Origin: Trichinella spiralis
Taxonomy: Eukaryota; Nematoda; Enoplea; Trichinellida; Trichinellidae
Direction of reading: 5' to 3'
Assembly: GCA_000181795.3 (NCBI GenBank)
Contig: CM012954.1
Coordinates: 4,878,225 to 4,942,224, forward strand
Length of the DNA stretch: 64,000 nucleotides
Position 1 is the stretch's first letter; the number at the start of each line of letters is the position of its first letter. Under the pieces are notes generated by a model. That model ran no database searches. It was not told where the DNA came from and saw only the letters and a list, made by a program, of their open reading frames with translations. The position numbers and the translations under genes are program-made. Of the stretch, positions 21,791-32,578 are shown piece by piece.

Positions 21791-23740
21791 ATGGATGACG
21801 ATTCGCCCCCGTTCAAGCGTTTGCGTATCGATCGTGAATTTGAAGATGAGCAAAACTTTCTCTCGGACTGTTCAAATATTTCGAAGAAATCAGAAAAAAC
21901 TGAAAGTGTTGATGCTGATTTAAGCTTAACAGAATTGAATTCTATGAGAACCAAAGCAAAGTTGTACATTGAATTTATTCGACTTCAACATTATTCCGCA
22001 ATTCACTCTTCCGAAATGCGAAAATTGTCTAAAGATATTGACGTATTATTTTCTTTTATTTTTGCATTTAGTTAATATTTATCTACCACGCAATTTTATT
22101 TTTTAATTTATAAAGTATGAATGTTATTATAAAATTGTTTTGAACTTAATATTTTGACTCAGTGAATAACAAAATGCAATATGAATCATTTAGTTATGTA
22201 AAATTGAAAATATTGCTTCAAAAAAGGACAAGGATCATCCAAGAAACAATAAAATATCGTCTATTAATGACGAAGCTTTAAAATACATACCTTGTAATAT
22301 CAAGCAGACATTGGAACAATACGAAAATGAAGAAGCAGTTTCGTATAGCAAACTACAGAAGGTTTGTTTTCATTTTTTGTACTCTTTTATGTGATTAATT
22401 CTTTCTGAATCGTAACATTTTTATTGAAATTTTTAGATTGTGGATCATCTGAAAAATGAAATTCAAGACTTGAACATATCTGGCAATGATTGCCATGCAG
22501 ATTTACATTCACTTTTTGAAGATGAAAAATTTCTTGATAATATTTTGCAATGCCTTGAAGAGAACTTGATGAATGAAAATGAAAAGCTGGACGAAGAAAA
22601 CAATGTAATATTAAATTAATTTATGCAAAAATAAGCATTCATTCAAGAAATTTTTAGCAGAGTAATGAAACAGATATGGAGAGTGTAACAGACACGTTTC
22701 CAATTGATGAAGAGATTAGAGAAGGACCAGACGAAGATTTATAGTAATGCAGATTTTTGTTTTTTTTGCTTGTTTCATTTAGTAATTTTGCAGTTGTACT
22801 TATGAAGAATATTTGCATAAACATATCGAAGAATCGCAAAATACAATAAAGAATATTGACGATCAAATAAAGTTCTACAAAGTGGAATATAAAGCTTGAA
22901 ATTTTATATCAGTGTATTACTTTTATCATTCACTTTCAGGCAAGCATCGTTTATTTGCAATACGTACTACGTCACGGAAAAAATGCATATGAAGAGCTAT
23001 TTAAAATGAGCAAGCAGTTCAGAAAGGCTAAGAAAGGGCTTATATCTGAAAAGAGTAACGAACATATCAAGTAAGCTTTTTATACTGTCTAGAACTTTGT
23101 TAAAAATTTATTTTCAATTCCCTCCAACTTCGTTTTCTTCGGTCAGAATTATTGTCGCATTTTCTTATTGGTTGTTAGAAGTCCAGTTCTCATTGGATGC
23201 TAATGGCGTAACCTCTCATTACAAGTAATCAAAAATTTGGACCAATGAAATGAAAACTATTGGAGATAATCAACACAGAATAAATTGAATCAATAAACGG
23301 TTAGACAAGAGAACCCATCTTATTGCATCATGAGTATGCAAAGAGAAGTTACGCCATTAGCATCCAATGAGAACTGGACTTTTAACAACCAGTAAGAGAA
23401 CGTCAAAAATCCAAACCTGAGATGACTATCCCATTCCATTTCCTCCGCATATGATTTTCATTATTTGTAGTTTCTTCAAAGAAAAATCGAAGACGCACAC
23501 TATGACAATGTCGGAAACTGGCAGTTCCACCTCCGCTCTAGTAGTACTTGATGATCAGGTATTTATAGTTCAGACAGTCGCAAATACAAATTTCAAGATA
23601 AATATTCTATTAACAAACAACATTCACAAGGTATTTGCTTGTACTTATCTTATACTTTTTAGGCTGATTATGATTTGGAGAAAATAAAAGTATTTCATTT
23701 AACCGAAAATCCGCTTGCCATGCATATTGTCGAAGCATAA
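21791..23740 (+). CDS. Coiled-coil protein, unrecognised
   Basis: Eight exons (21791-22042, 22194-22361, 22437-22604, 22658-22743, 22794-22881, 22940-23070, 23471-23558, 23663-23740) all join in frame to 352 residues. The N-terminus is acidic with a basic patch (DDDSPPFKRLRIDRE) that could act as a nuclear signal. The middle is largely helical and charged (KAKLYIEFIRLQHYSAI, IVDHLKNEIQDLNI, YEEYLHKHIEESQNT), consistent with coiled coils. The tail is KVFHLTENPLAMHIVEA. There is no signal peptide, membrane segment or known catalytic motif. The continuous frame over eight exons shows that it is a real gene. A kinetochore, THO-like or structural role would be guesswork. Intron 6 carries a foldback repeat. 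Confidence 0.75.
23151..23408. mobile_element. Foldback / MITE-like element in an intron
   Basis: Arms at 23151-23217 and 23344-23408 are inverted copies of one another. A 34-base core, centred on TCTCATTGGATGCTAATGGC, is identical, with scattered mismatches outside it. The 126 bp between them is AT-rich and non-coding. This is the form of a short non-autonomous DNA transposon or foldback element. No clear target-site duplication is visible. It lies wholly inside the intron between 23070 and 23471 of the coiled-coil gene and does not disturb the exons. Confidence 0.7.
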
Positions 23741-23878
23741 AATATAACTGTGATTTTGTTTTGATCTTTAATACTTTTGCTATTATTGCTTAATTTCTTA
23801 TCTTTAGAAAAATGTTTTGAGTTGCAATGCTTTATGATTAAATTGTCATAAAAAACCTTTATCATAATCATTTGTCTC

Positions 23879-23884
23879 TTTATT
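23879..23884 (-). other. Candidate polyadenylation signal of RPS17
   Basis: AATAAA on the minus strand, 36 nt past the RPS17 stop codon. Confidence 0.5.
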
Positions 23885-23919
23885 CATCACATACAATTGT
23901 TATTCATTGCAAAAATATT

Positions 23920-24704
23920 TTAACTAATAGCAGGACGAACTATTTCAATTCCTTCCATATTTCCGAAACCCTAAAATTGACAAAATTACAAACTAGAAAA
24001 GTGAAAACGATAAATAAATAAGTAAAAAATACTAATGAATCTAGCAAAGCTTTTGTTTCTTCATCAATGTTTAACGTTTCCACGGATAAGGCAGAAACCT
24101 ACAAGAAATTGTTTAAACTTTCTACTCAGTTTAAATATAACTTGCACTAAAGTGCGTTTCACATACATCTGGCACATAGTTGTCACGACGTTCACGCTCC
24201 TCTTCTTGCAATTTGATAGATATTCCTCTGACTGGACCTTTCTGAATGCGTTTCATTAAATGAGTTGTAAATCTAAATAACATACACTAAGAAACCCGCT
24301 GAGTATTTCATGAGTGTATAATTTGATTCATATCACATTCACATATTCATTCATTCATTCATATTCATTCACATTAATATAAAATAAATTTAATTTATAT
24401 TTAAGTAACTGAAATAAATTCACTGAAAAAATTGAAAAAGAAATACGATTTTTCAAAAAAAGTTGAAAGTTATTTCTGATAAAAAAGTTACCCAGCAATT
24501 TTATTTCGCATCCTTTTGCTTGGAACAATCGCTATCTCGTCAACGATTCTTTTGTTTGTGTGAAAATCGAATCCAAGTCTAGTGTAGTATCTGTTGATGA
24601 TTGTCCGAGCAGCTTTCTTAATAGTTTTCGTACGAACACGACCCTAAATTTATTTATTAAATTAAACTTTGAAAGAAATATAAATTTAATAATTGGCATA
24701 CCAT
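23920..24704 (-). CDS. RPS17: 40S ribosomal protein S17 (eS17)
   Basis: Five exons (24704-24702, 24643-24492, 24272-24167, 24098-24033, 23970-23920) give 125 residues, against 135 in human. The match to eS17 is nearly continuous: [62 protein letters not shown] and [15 protein letters not shown]. The C-terminal part is shorter and divergent ([18 protein letters not shown]), ending in VRPAIS. eS17 sits on the head/beak side of the small ribosomal subunit. The first coding exon is just the ATG, followed at once by a GTATGC donor, an arrangement common in ribosomal protein genes. The gene converges on the coiled-coil gene, with stops 179 bp apart. Confidence 0.96.
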
Positions 24705-25109
24705 TTTGAAAATTAACTCTGTTTTTCTGTAATATCCAAGTCAGCGTGATCAGTATACGGTAATTAAAGTATAATGTGGTTTTAACAAGTATACTGTATT
24801 ATATGGCAATTAAAAGCGCATTATATACAATACTCAAATGTAAAATTTATTTAAATTGTATAAATTTAAATTATTTATTTTTATTTTATGAAATTATAAA
24901 AAAATCAACAGAATTTTCCTTTTGTTAAGTTTGCAAAAAGCCGCTGCAGCATTACATTCGAACATAGCGCGTAGCATTTCACATGAAGTTTTTTCTTGGT
25001 ATTTTTTTCTTTTTTGCTTACATTTGTAGTATTAATTGAAATTTCATTATAAATTTATGTACTTGTTTTTACTTTTCCAAAAAAAACATGAACATATAAC
25101 AATAAACAT
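24705..25109. promoter_or_regulatory. Spacer between DDX51 and RPS17
   Basis: About 400 bp holding the DDX51 3' UTR and the RPS17 promoter or leader. An acceptor-like TTACAG followed by a purine-rich stretch about 25 nt upstream of the RPS17 ATG may be a leader splice site. I see nothing else. Confidence 0.5.
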
Positions 25110-27145
25110 TTATTTAGATGTTTTTCGTTTTCGTACAGTTTGGCAATGTTTCTTCTTTGTCATTGTCTCATCGAGTTCATCTATAACGTTATAAAGGAAT
25201 TAACGTCAACAAGCCATAAGTCTCAATTGAACCAAAGTTACCTTGCTTAACTTTGCTTTCAAGCATTGATAATTTCGTGGCATAATCTTGTTTTAACTTT
25301 TCAACATACTGTTCGTCAATAGAATAACGCTGTAATCGAGAAAAGTAAGTTGAATAACAATCTATCTTGGAGCAACGATCAACTTCCTGTAAGAAAAAAT
25401 TATGAAATGAATAAATTCAAGCAACGACCAAAGTGAAATATTACATCAGTAGTAAATAATGTAATAATTTTTCCTGATTTTCCGGCACGAGCAGTTCGAC
25501 CAGCCACATGCGCATACGACTGAAAATTTTTTGGCGGATCATAGCAAATAACAAGTCCAACGGCCGGAAAACTTATTCCACGAGATAATAAATGACTGCA
25601 TATAATAATTTTTATCTAGAATTTCCAAAAAATACCACTGAAATATTCATGCTTGAATAGAAATAAAAAAGAACTAACTTTTCCATCAGCGAAAGCGGTC
25701 AACGTTCGACGACGTTGTCCGAGGCTGATGTCTTTGGAAATTTCTGCAACGTCATTGAATTTCATTAGCTGCAACAGAACTGCCAGCCTGTGACTATGTC
25801 TTCGAGTTTCGGTAAAGCACAGAATTTGCATACAATCAAACTGTTTCAAAAGAGAACAAACGATCAGCGGTTTGACTTGTAGATCGCATTCAACGAAGTA
25901 CTCTTCCAAATTAGTAGGAAACACAATTTCATTGGTAGGGATATTTTCATTCAAAGTGTACTGTTGAACTGTATCACTATTCTCTGATTTATACATTACT
26001 GGACGGAATAGTTGAATTCGTGACAAAATCTCAGAACTTTGGGCCAATGTTGCGGAAAGAAGAATCTTCTGAAGTGGCACATAGTGAGGATGAAGATAAT
26101 CCTTAAGGCGAATACGGGAATTCAGTGGAATTCTTTTCACGTGGTAATCACAACGACTGCTGATCATCCGAGTTGTCGCTGGAAAATGTTTATCACTTGT
26201 GAGATTGTAAAATTCAAAATTTCTGTCCAATGCCATAGCATCACAACATGTTGTTGAATCATCATTGCTACAATAAACAGTCTCTTCTATACTCTGAAAT
26301 GAAAAAATAATTCATCATATAAGCTGTTTTCCAATTTTATACGTTTCTATAACCACTTGCTTTTAAAAGAAGCGCATAGTAATCATCTCGTAGTAAAAAA
26401 TCTGCCTCGTCGAAAACCAAAAATCGAAGATACTGCAAGTTAAAAGAAGATCTATGCGGCCCAAATAAATGCTCCAACAATCGACCAGGTGTAGAAATTA
26501 AAACATCGCAAGTTGCACATAAGCCTCCAGGAGTTGTTTCGTAAATTTTATTATAATCTCTTTTCAGACTTTTCTCGCCAGATATCGATACCACTCTGCA
26601 AAATCAAAACTCTCAGTTTTAGTGTTTTTGGCTTCTGTAGTCAGCTTGCTTCTCCAAATTATAAAAAATCATATCAATCCCCTAAATACTTACTTCAGTT
26701 TTGCATACTTTGCAAACTGGGAAAAAACTTGATAAACCTGATCGACCAATTCAGCAGTTGGTACAATAACCAAAGCACGAATTCTAGGCATTGGTCGATC
26801 ACGCAAAGCATAAATTATAGGCAAGACATAACACAGAGTCTTTCCACTTCCAGTTGGTGAAGAAATACAAATATCTGGTGGAGGTTCGACACTCCATGTA
26901 CAATTTATAAAAAATGGCAGTACAGCTCCCTGAATTGGAAACAAAGTCTTTATACTGTTTTCAAGCAGTGCATCTTTTAAAAATTGGGGAATTTCTTCAT
27001 TTATCTTATCTAACGGGATCTGATCGTCCACTATATTTCGTGATACAATTTCTGCAGATCGAATCCATTCCGGAAGTACGGTCGAAGGATCACCTGGCTG
27101 CGCTTTTTGTTGATGCGATTCAAGAAAAGTAAATTCCATTTCCAT
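25110..27145 (-). CDS. DDX51: DEAD-box RNA helicase DDX51 (Dbp6-type)
   Basis: Six exons (27145-26694, 26595-26343, 26293-25679, 25615-25445, 25386-25242, 25180-25110) encode 568 residues. Helicase motifs appear in order: LFPIQGAVLPFF (Q motif), SSPTGSGKT (I), VPTAEL (Ia), STPGR (Ib), VFDEAD (II), LLSATL (III), SHLLSRGISFP (V) and HVAGRTARAGKSG (VI). The spacing and the bifurcated ARTARAGK-type motif VI match DDX51/Dbp6, which acts in the nucleolus in 60S subunit maturation and release of U8 snoRNA from pre-28S rRNA. A basic tail (KKKHCQTVRKRKTSK) fits a nucleolar protein. The start is the first ATG at 27145. An in-frame GTG lies two codons upstream. All catalytic residues are present. Confidence 0.95.
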
Positions 27146-28764
27146 TTTCACCTTTTTAAAATAATACTTTTATAAAAAAAGAATGTTATTTGAGAACTTT
27201 TAACATTATAATTCTCGCAAAACAATATTTATTTTGACTAATGTTTTATATTTTATAATTCATGCGTTTTTGCTTTTTTACAGTATGCTAATCAAAATCA
27301 TGTATAAATATGGTGAATAATGCAGTTGTAACAAAATTTTCTTCAAAAATATCAGTAACTTGCATTAAACATCTATTTTTTATTTTGAGTGTATGTAATA
27401 AGTTAGTTATAGAAAGTTTAATAGTTGAAGTTGTTTTCAAATTAATATGTCTTCTTTTTGTAACGTTTTTTAAAGACCAACAGTATAGTTAGTGATAGCT
27501 GCATAATGTGCACAATTAGACAATGATCCGTGAAACTTCGGAAGATGGTATTAGATTTAATAGTTTTCTTGTTCATCATTTAATAGTAGATGTTCATGCA
27601 TTTAAAACTGTTTTGAAAAATTATTTCAACAAACGAAGTAAAGCAATAAAACTGTCCTGATTTTCCAGCTTGCCTATCACGCGACGCTGGAAAAGATATT
27701 TTCAGTGAAGAAGAGAAGATGATATCTCTAAGCGCTGTTATGTAAATTTTAAGTGCAAGTTGATTAAAAAACGACATCATTGAGCACTAACAAACGGTGT
27801 GAAAAGTTGCTGAAATTCTAAACTGTTTTCTTCTTATCGAATTGCGGTGAAACGTGAGATTTAAGTAAAAATGCATGAGCTGTAAGCCGACCTGTTAAAA
27901 TGAAAGATATTATAAGAATGCTACAGTTGGTAAAATTTAAAAGTTTAAAAATTCTTTTAAAGTGGGAGAAAAAAAGTAATTATTTCATCATTCACAAAAC
28001 TTCTCTAAGTAATAGATTTTAAGTTTATTTAATATATTTTGCTTTTATAAAAATAATTTCATAATTCAGCATATTAGAATTTATTTTTTATTTCATTGTG
28101 AATTCAAATTTTGAAAATTTCCTATTATGAAGATCCAAAAATAATACAGTATTAACTTGTTAAATTCAAATGTTACTTTTTGAAATTTGAATCGCGTACA
28201 GTTATTGGTCAGTTTGATTGAGATGATAAAAATTGTTGCAATTTCGTGTTCTGAATTCATTTGAATTGGCATTTTGGCAGAAGTACCAGCGCTTTTGACT
28301 TGTTATCCTGTTTCACATGCAAATTGTTAAGGTAAGTGTTTATTCACAATTATTGAATTTGTAAAATTATGAATAATTGAAAAAAAGTTTTTGTTTTTTC
28401 GAGTATTTTTTCTTGACTGTCGAATGAGTAGAAAATTATTTTATTGTGAAAAAAATAATTGAAAATCAATTTTTGAAAACGAATACAAGTGTTTTATAAT
28501 TTTTGAGTTATTTTGAGTTTTTCATTGAAATGAACAGCTTAAAAAGCCGAAGGTGAAAAATAAAAATACTGTTGCCGGCAGGAATTGATTTTAAAACGTT
28601 GATTCAGATTCTTTTCAAATTTAGCAGCAATTATTTGAAAAGTGTTCAGGGTGAATTAGTTTTTAAAAGTGAAATATAGTAGAACAATAAAATCACTGCT
28701 TGGGTAATGATGAGAAGAAATTTGAAATTTTTCAAAGTGGAAAATTTTTGGATTAAACGTACGT

Positions 28765-28783
28765 CTGTGTGTGTGTGTGTGTT
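28765..28783. repeat. TG microsatellite
   Basis: About nine tandem TG dinucleotides in the twitchin upstream region. Confidence 0.8.
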
Positions 28784-28865
28784 CGCGTGCGTATGAAGAC
28801 GACCAGTTGTGCACATGCTGAAGAATGTCCGTTTAGTCGAGTCAGAATTTGCGTGCAGAAGCAGT

Positions 28866-28891
28866 TGATGATGATGATGATGATGATGATG
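28866..28891. repeat. GAT microsatellite
   Basis: About eight to nine tandem GAT trinucleotides. They create the poly-Asp run of an otherwise unsupported open frame. Confidence 0.85.
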
Positions 28892-29190
28892 TTATTATTA
28901 TTTTTTGTTTCCCATTTTCTTCACATCACAGCTTGTTGTCTGTGTTGAAAAGTTGCATCGACGTTGGCGTTGGTGTTGCCGGCACGTCCGACAACGATTC
29001 AACCCAATCAACGTTCAAGCTTGTGCATCTTTTCGTTTCACATCGGTCGTCAGAGGTGCCGTTTGGAAGAAACGAATAGTCGAATAGAATCGAATAGCAC
29101 ATGCATAACATATATTTTACCACTCAGATGCGTTTATTTCTTTCAACGCTTTTGCTTTCAATTTTATTCATCAGCTATTAGCTGCAATTT

Positions 29191-29218
29191 TCTCTTACTA
29201 CTACTACTACTACTACTT
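29191..29218. repeat. TAC microsatellite
   Basis: Roughly eight tandem copies of a TAC unit followed by TTTTAC repeats. No coding role. Confidence 0.8.
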
Positions 29219-31992
29219 TTACTTTTACACCGGCTCTTATTTGTTTTCTTGTTTGTGGTTAGCTTTTTTTCTAAACAAACTGAAAAGCGCAACTGTTCAT
29301 TATGAATGAAATGACAAATTGCCAATTGTGTATATATTTATTATTTACTAATTATTAGAAACAAAAATAAATTGTCGAAGAACTACTATACTGCTGGAAT
29401 GTTCAATAATAAAATTTAAATAACTTAAGTGCACATGTACAACTAGAAATTTGTTCACTTCAAGCTTGGGATTGTTTTCTTTTTTTCAAATGCAATTCAT
29501 ATTTTTTTGATCTGTTTCAAGCAAATGCCAAGATTGTGAATCTTTTCATTAGCTCCAGTTCACCTGGCTTGAATACTCTCAGGCGTCAAGCTCATTTGCT
29601 AAATGCCAGTTGTGTTGTGCACTTTAATTCAGACTGCATTTTTCTGACCTTCATATATGTATATATATTTTTTTTTCTTTTAATTGCCGCTCTCTGTGCT
29701 CAACTCTGATTGGCGTGATAGATCTCGTTTTATGCTTTGATTTGGTTTTCTTTATAGCTTGCTACTTTGTTTCTTCACCTGCGGCATTTGAAGCTAAGAA
29801 AAAGGAACAACTGTTGTCGTGCATCTTCACTTCATCCGATTCTCAGGACTCTGGCAAAAGCAGTAAGCATTATTATTATTTATTTAAGTATTTTTGAATT
29901 GGTTTATTTAAATAAAAAAATATTATTTTTAATCAAAAATTTATTATTAACAATTCAATAAACTGTTGACAACTGGTGAAAAAAATTTAATAATTACATT
30001 TTTGATGTTTAACTTTTTAATATTAAAAATAATTATCAAGTATTGGTTTTTGTATTTTAAATGTTGAATATTTTGCATTTGATGTTGCTTTTCTTTTTTT
30101 TTTCTTCAATTTTCTGAAGCTAAATTTCTTCATGGCAACTGTTGGTCAAAATTTACTGAGGTTGCATCATTTATTACAAGTACTTATTTTTAATTTCTTT
30201 TTTATTGAGGTTAATTTTTTATATTTATTTTTCATCAGCATTGTTCCTCTTAAACACAAGCTACAAGTTCACACAATAAATAAAGCTACATGTTTTAAAA
30301 GTAAAAATAAAATTTATATTTCACAATTTTACTTTGAATATTTTTATTTGTATGCAAATTATTTTTGTAATATTTTAAAGTAATGTTTTTGTTCTTAGTG
30401 CAACTTGTTTAAAAAAATTTTATTCTTTTTTGGAGATTATAATTAGTTATATACTTCAGTGGTATTTATACAATTTGTTAATTAATATAAGCGTATCTGT
30501 GTGCGTGAAACTTTTTCTACGAGCTTAATCGTGAATGTTTTTTCAAGCAGGATAATGAAATGCAATGTTGATGAGAGAAATATTTTAAAAATATAGGAAA
30601 TGCTAAAAATGTAGACTATATTCATTTTGAATTATATGTATTTTTTGTGTTCAATTCAGTATAAAGAGTATTGGAGAGGTTTTTTTTATTTGAAAATAAG
30701 CATTCAAATTTAAATATAAACTTGATAAATTTTCAATTTTTTGTTATTGCTATTTTTTAAAAGTTCAGTAATTATGAATTCGTTTAAAATTGCTTTCTTT
30801 GCATTTGAAACGAGAATTTGTAAAATGTTTATTTTATAATGAACACAAATGCTTCAACAAATTTGTTAAATTTTGATTTTTGAAAAATTAACTTTTAAAA
30901 TGAAAGCAAGATAAGAATGGAATTTCATACACATGAAAAATAATAGTATAACAATATTTATTGATGAATGCTGTTTTATTTTTAAACAATTATCTATATG
31001 AAAAAATGTCCAAGAATAATTTGTTTTTTTTCTGTTAAATTTGTGCCGCTTTGCGAAAATTATGAAATATTTATATTATTAATTTTCTCAAAATATAATT
31101 TTCTTTAATGAGATAGTAATAAATGTCGAATATTATGCTATGTAAATTTTTACATTATTTACTGTAATTGGACGTTTTCAATTGCAGTTTGTTTTAAGAA
31201 TTTTTTAAATGTTCACTTAAAAATTTTTGTGATATCTTTTAAACAATAAGTATATTTTGAACAGTTGTTGTTATTATGTTTATTTAAGGGGAATTTCATT
31301 ATTTTAATTTATTGTTTTGTATTATATTTTAGCATTATAAAATTTTTAAGACAATAAGTTGTTGCTCATAATTAATTAAAAATAAGAATTTGTTCAATAA
31401 ATTATATTTAATCAATAATCAAGGGGTGTTCATAGAAAAATAGCTTGATAACTTTTTTTTATTTATTTAAAAGTTTACAAACAAGTTTTTTCAATTATTG
31501 CTTGCTTTGTTGATGCTGGTCGTTTTGGACAAGCTTTCAATTTATTGACATATTGTTGTGAAAGTTTTCCTTTTTTCACATGTTGTTTTTATTGAATTTG
31601 AATATATTTCTTATAAAATAATGAATAATTTAGAAATGAATTATTCAAGAATAGAATGAAAATTAATTTTGTATTTTTGTACTATATATATACAGTATAT
31701 TGCAGGGTGTTATGTTAACAGATGAGCAAGTGATCGACAGAAGGTGGGATTTGATTTGAGATGAGGGAAAAGTTAAAATTGTATATACATTTTCAACTTC
31801 ATTATTATGGCAAACTTTTCATGGTGTCAAAACAAATTATTGGGACTTTCATTTTTCGGCTAAAATTATTTACACATAAACAATATAGAATTGGTAGATT
31901 GGGAAATTTATGAGATTCATTTTCCATGCGAGCATGCAAGATCAGAGGCTCAGCTGCGCGCAATTTGAAACCACCATATAGCATCAAGGCAA

Positions 31993-32056
31993 CTTCATCA
32001 TCATCATCATCATCGTTGTCTTCTTCTTCCTCTTCTTCTTCATCTAGCTCTTTCTT
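31993..32056. repeat. TCA / CTT simple-sequence tract
   Basis: A TCA trinucleotide run followed by CTT-rich sequence about 550 bp upstream of the twitchin start. It is a pyrimidine-rich strand of low complexity. Confidence 0.7.
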
Positions 32057-32578
32057 CTTCTGCTTCGTCTGCTCCTATTGAATAAAATGGCAGACAAGCA
32101 AGAATGTTACTTACTCGCTGATTGAACAATTCGTTGATGTGCGTTCACAATGACGCTGCCATTGCATAACTTCTTTCTATATTTAAATTTCAGTTTCTAG
32201 TTAAATTGTTAACTAACTGCTTTGCTTTGACAATTTTCTGCGTTCTGCATGACAAAGTCATGACTTCGAGCGTCGACATCCAATGTTTAAATTTTTTCCT
32301 ATACGGGCAAGGCAATTGGTGCAAAAAATTATTTGTAAAATTTGCATTTTATTTGTTTACTTGTTCTCAATGTTGCTTTTTTTTTGTTCACTTTCAAATT
32401 ATTAATCAATTAATTGCTTCCACATGTTTTCCGTATATTTTATAGTTTTGATAATTGGTTGATTAATTCATTTCTTTTATTCATTCGGTAATGAATTATT
32501 GAATTTACTGTTTTTTATTTGTTTCTATTTTTGAAATTTTATATAATTTTTTTTTGTGTTTAGTAAAATTTTGCAAAA

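Larger units (their letters stand above)
27146..32578. promoter_or_regulatory. Long upstream region of twitchin
   Basis: About 5.4 kb with no convincing coding exon. It separates the divergent DDX51 and twitchin genes. A strong GTAAGT donor at 28332 could end a non-coding first exon. A good acceptor (TTTAG, ending at 32563) lies just upstream of the twitchin ATG. Short open frames at 28849-29305 are products of GAT and TAC microsatellites. The region probably holds the muscle promoter, enhancers and leader intron of twitchin. Confidence 0.5.

Noticed and set aside
22741-22746. Apparent end of the coiled-coil gene at EDL-stop
   Set aside because: A GTAATG donor lies across the stop, and the next exon joins in frame to four more exons.
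28849-29305. Overlapping open frames with poly-Asp and poly-Leu
   Set aside because: They arise from GAT and TAC microsatellites read in several frames.
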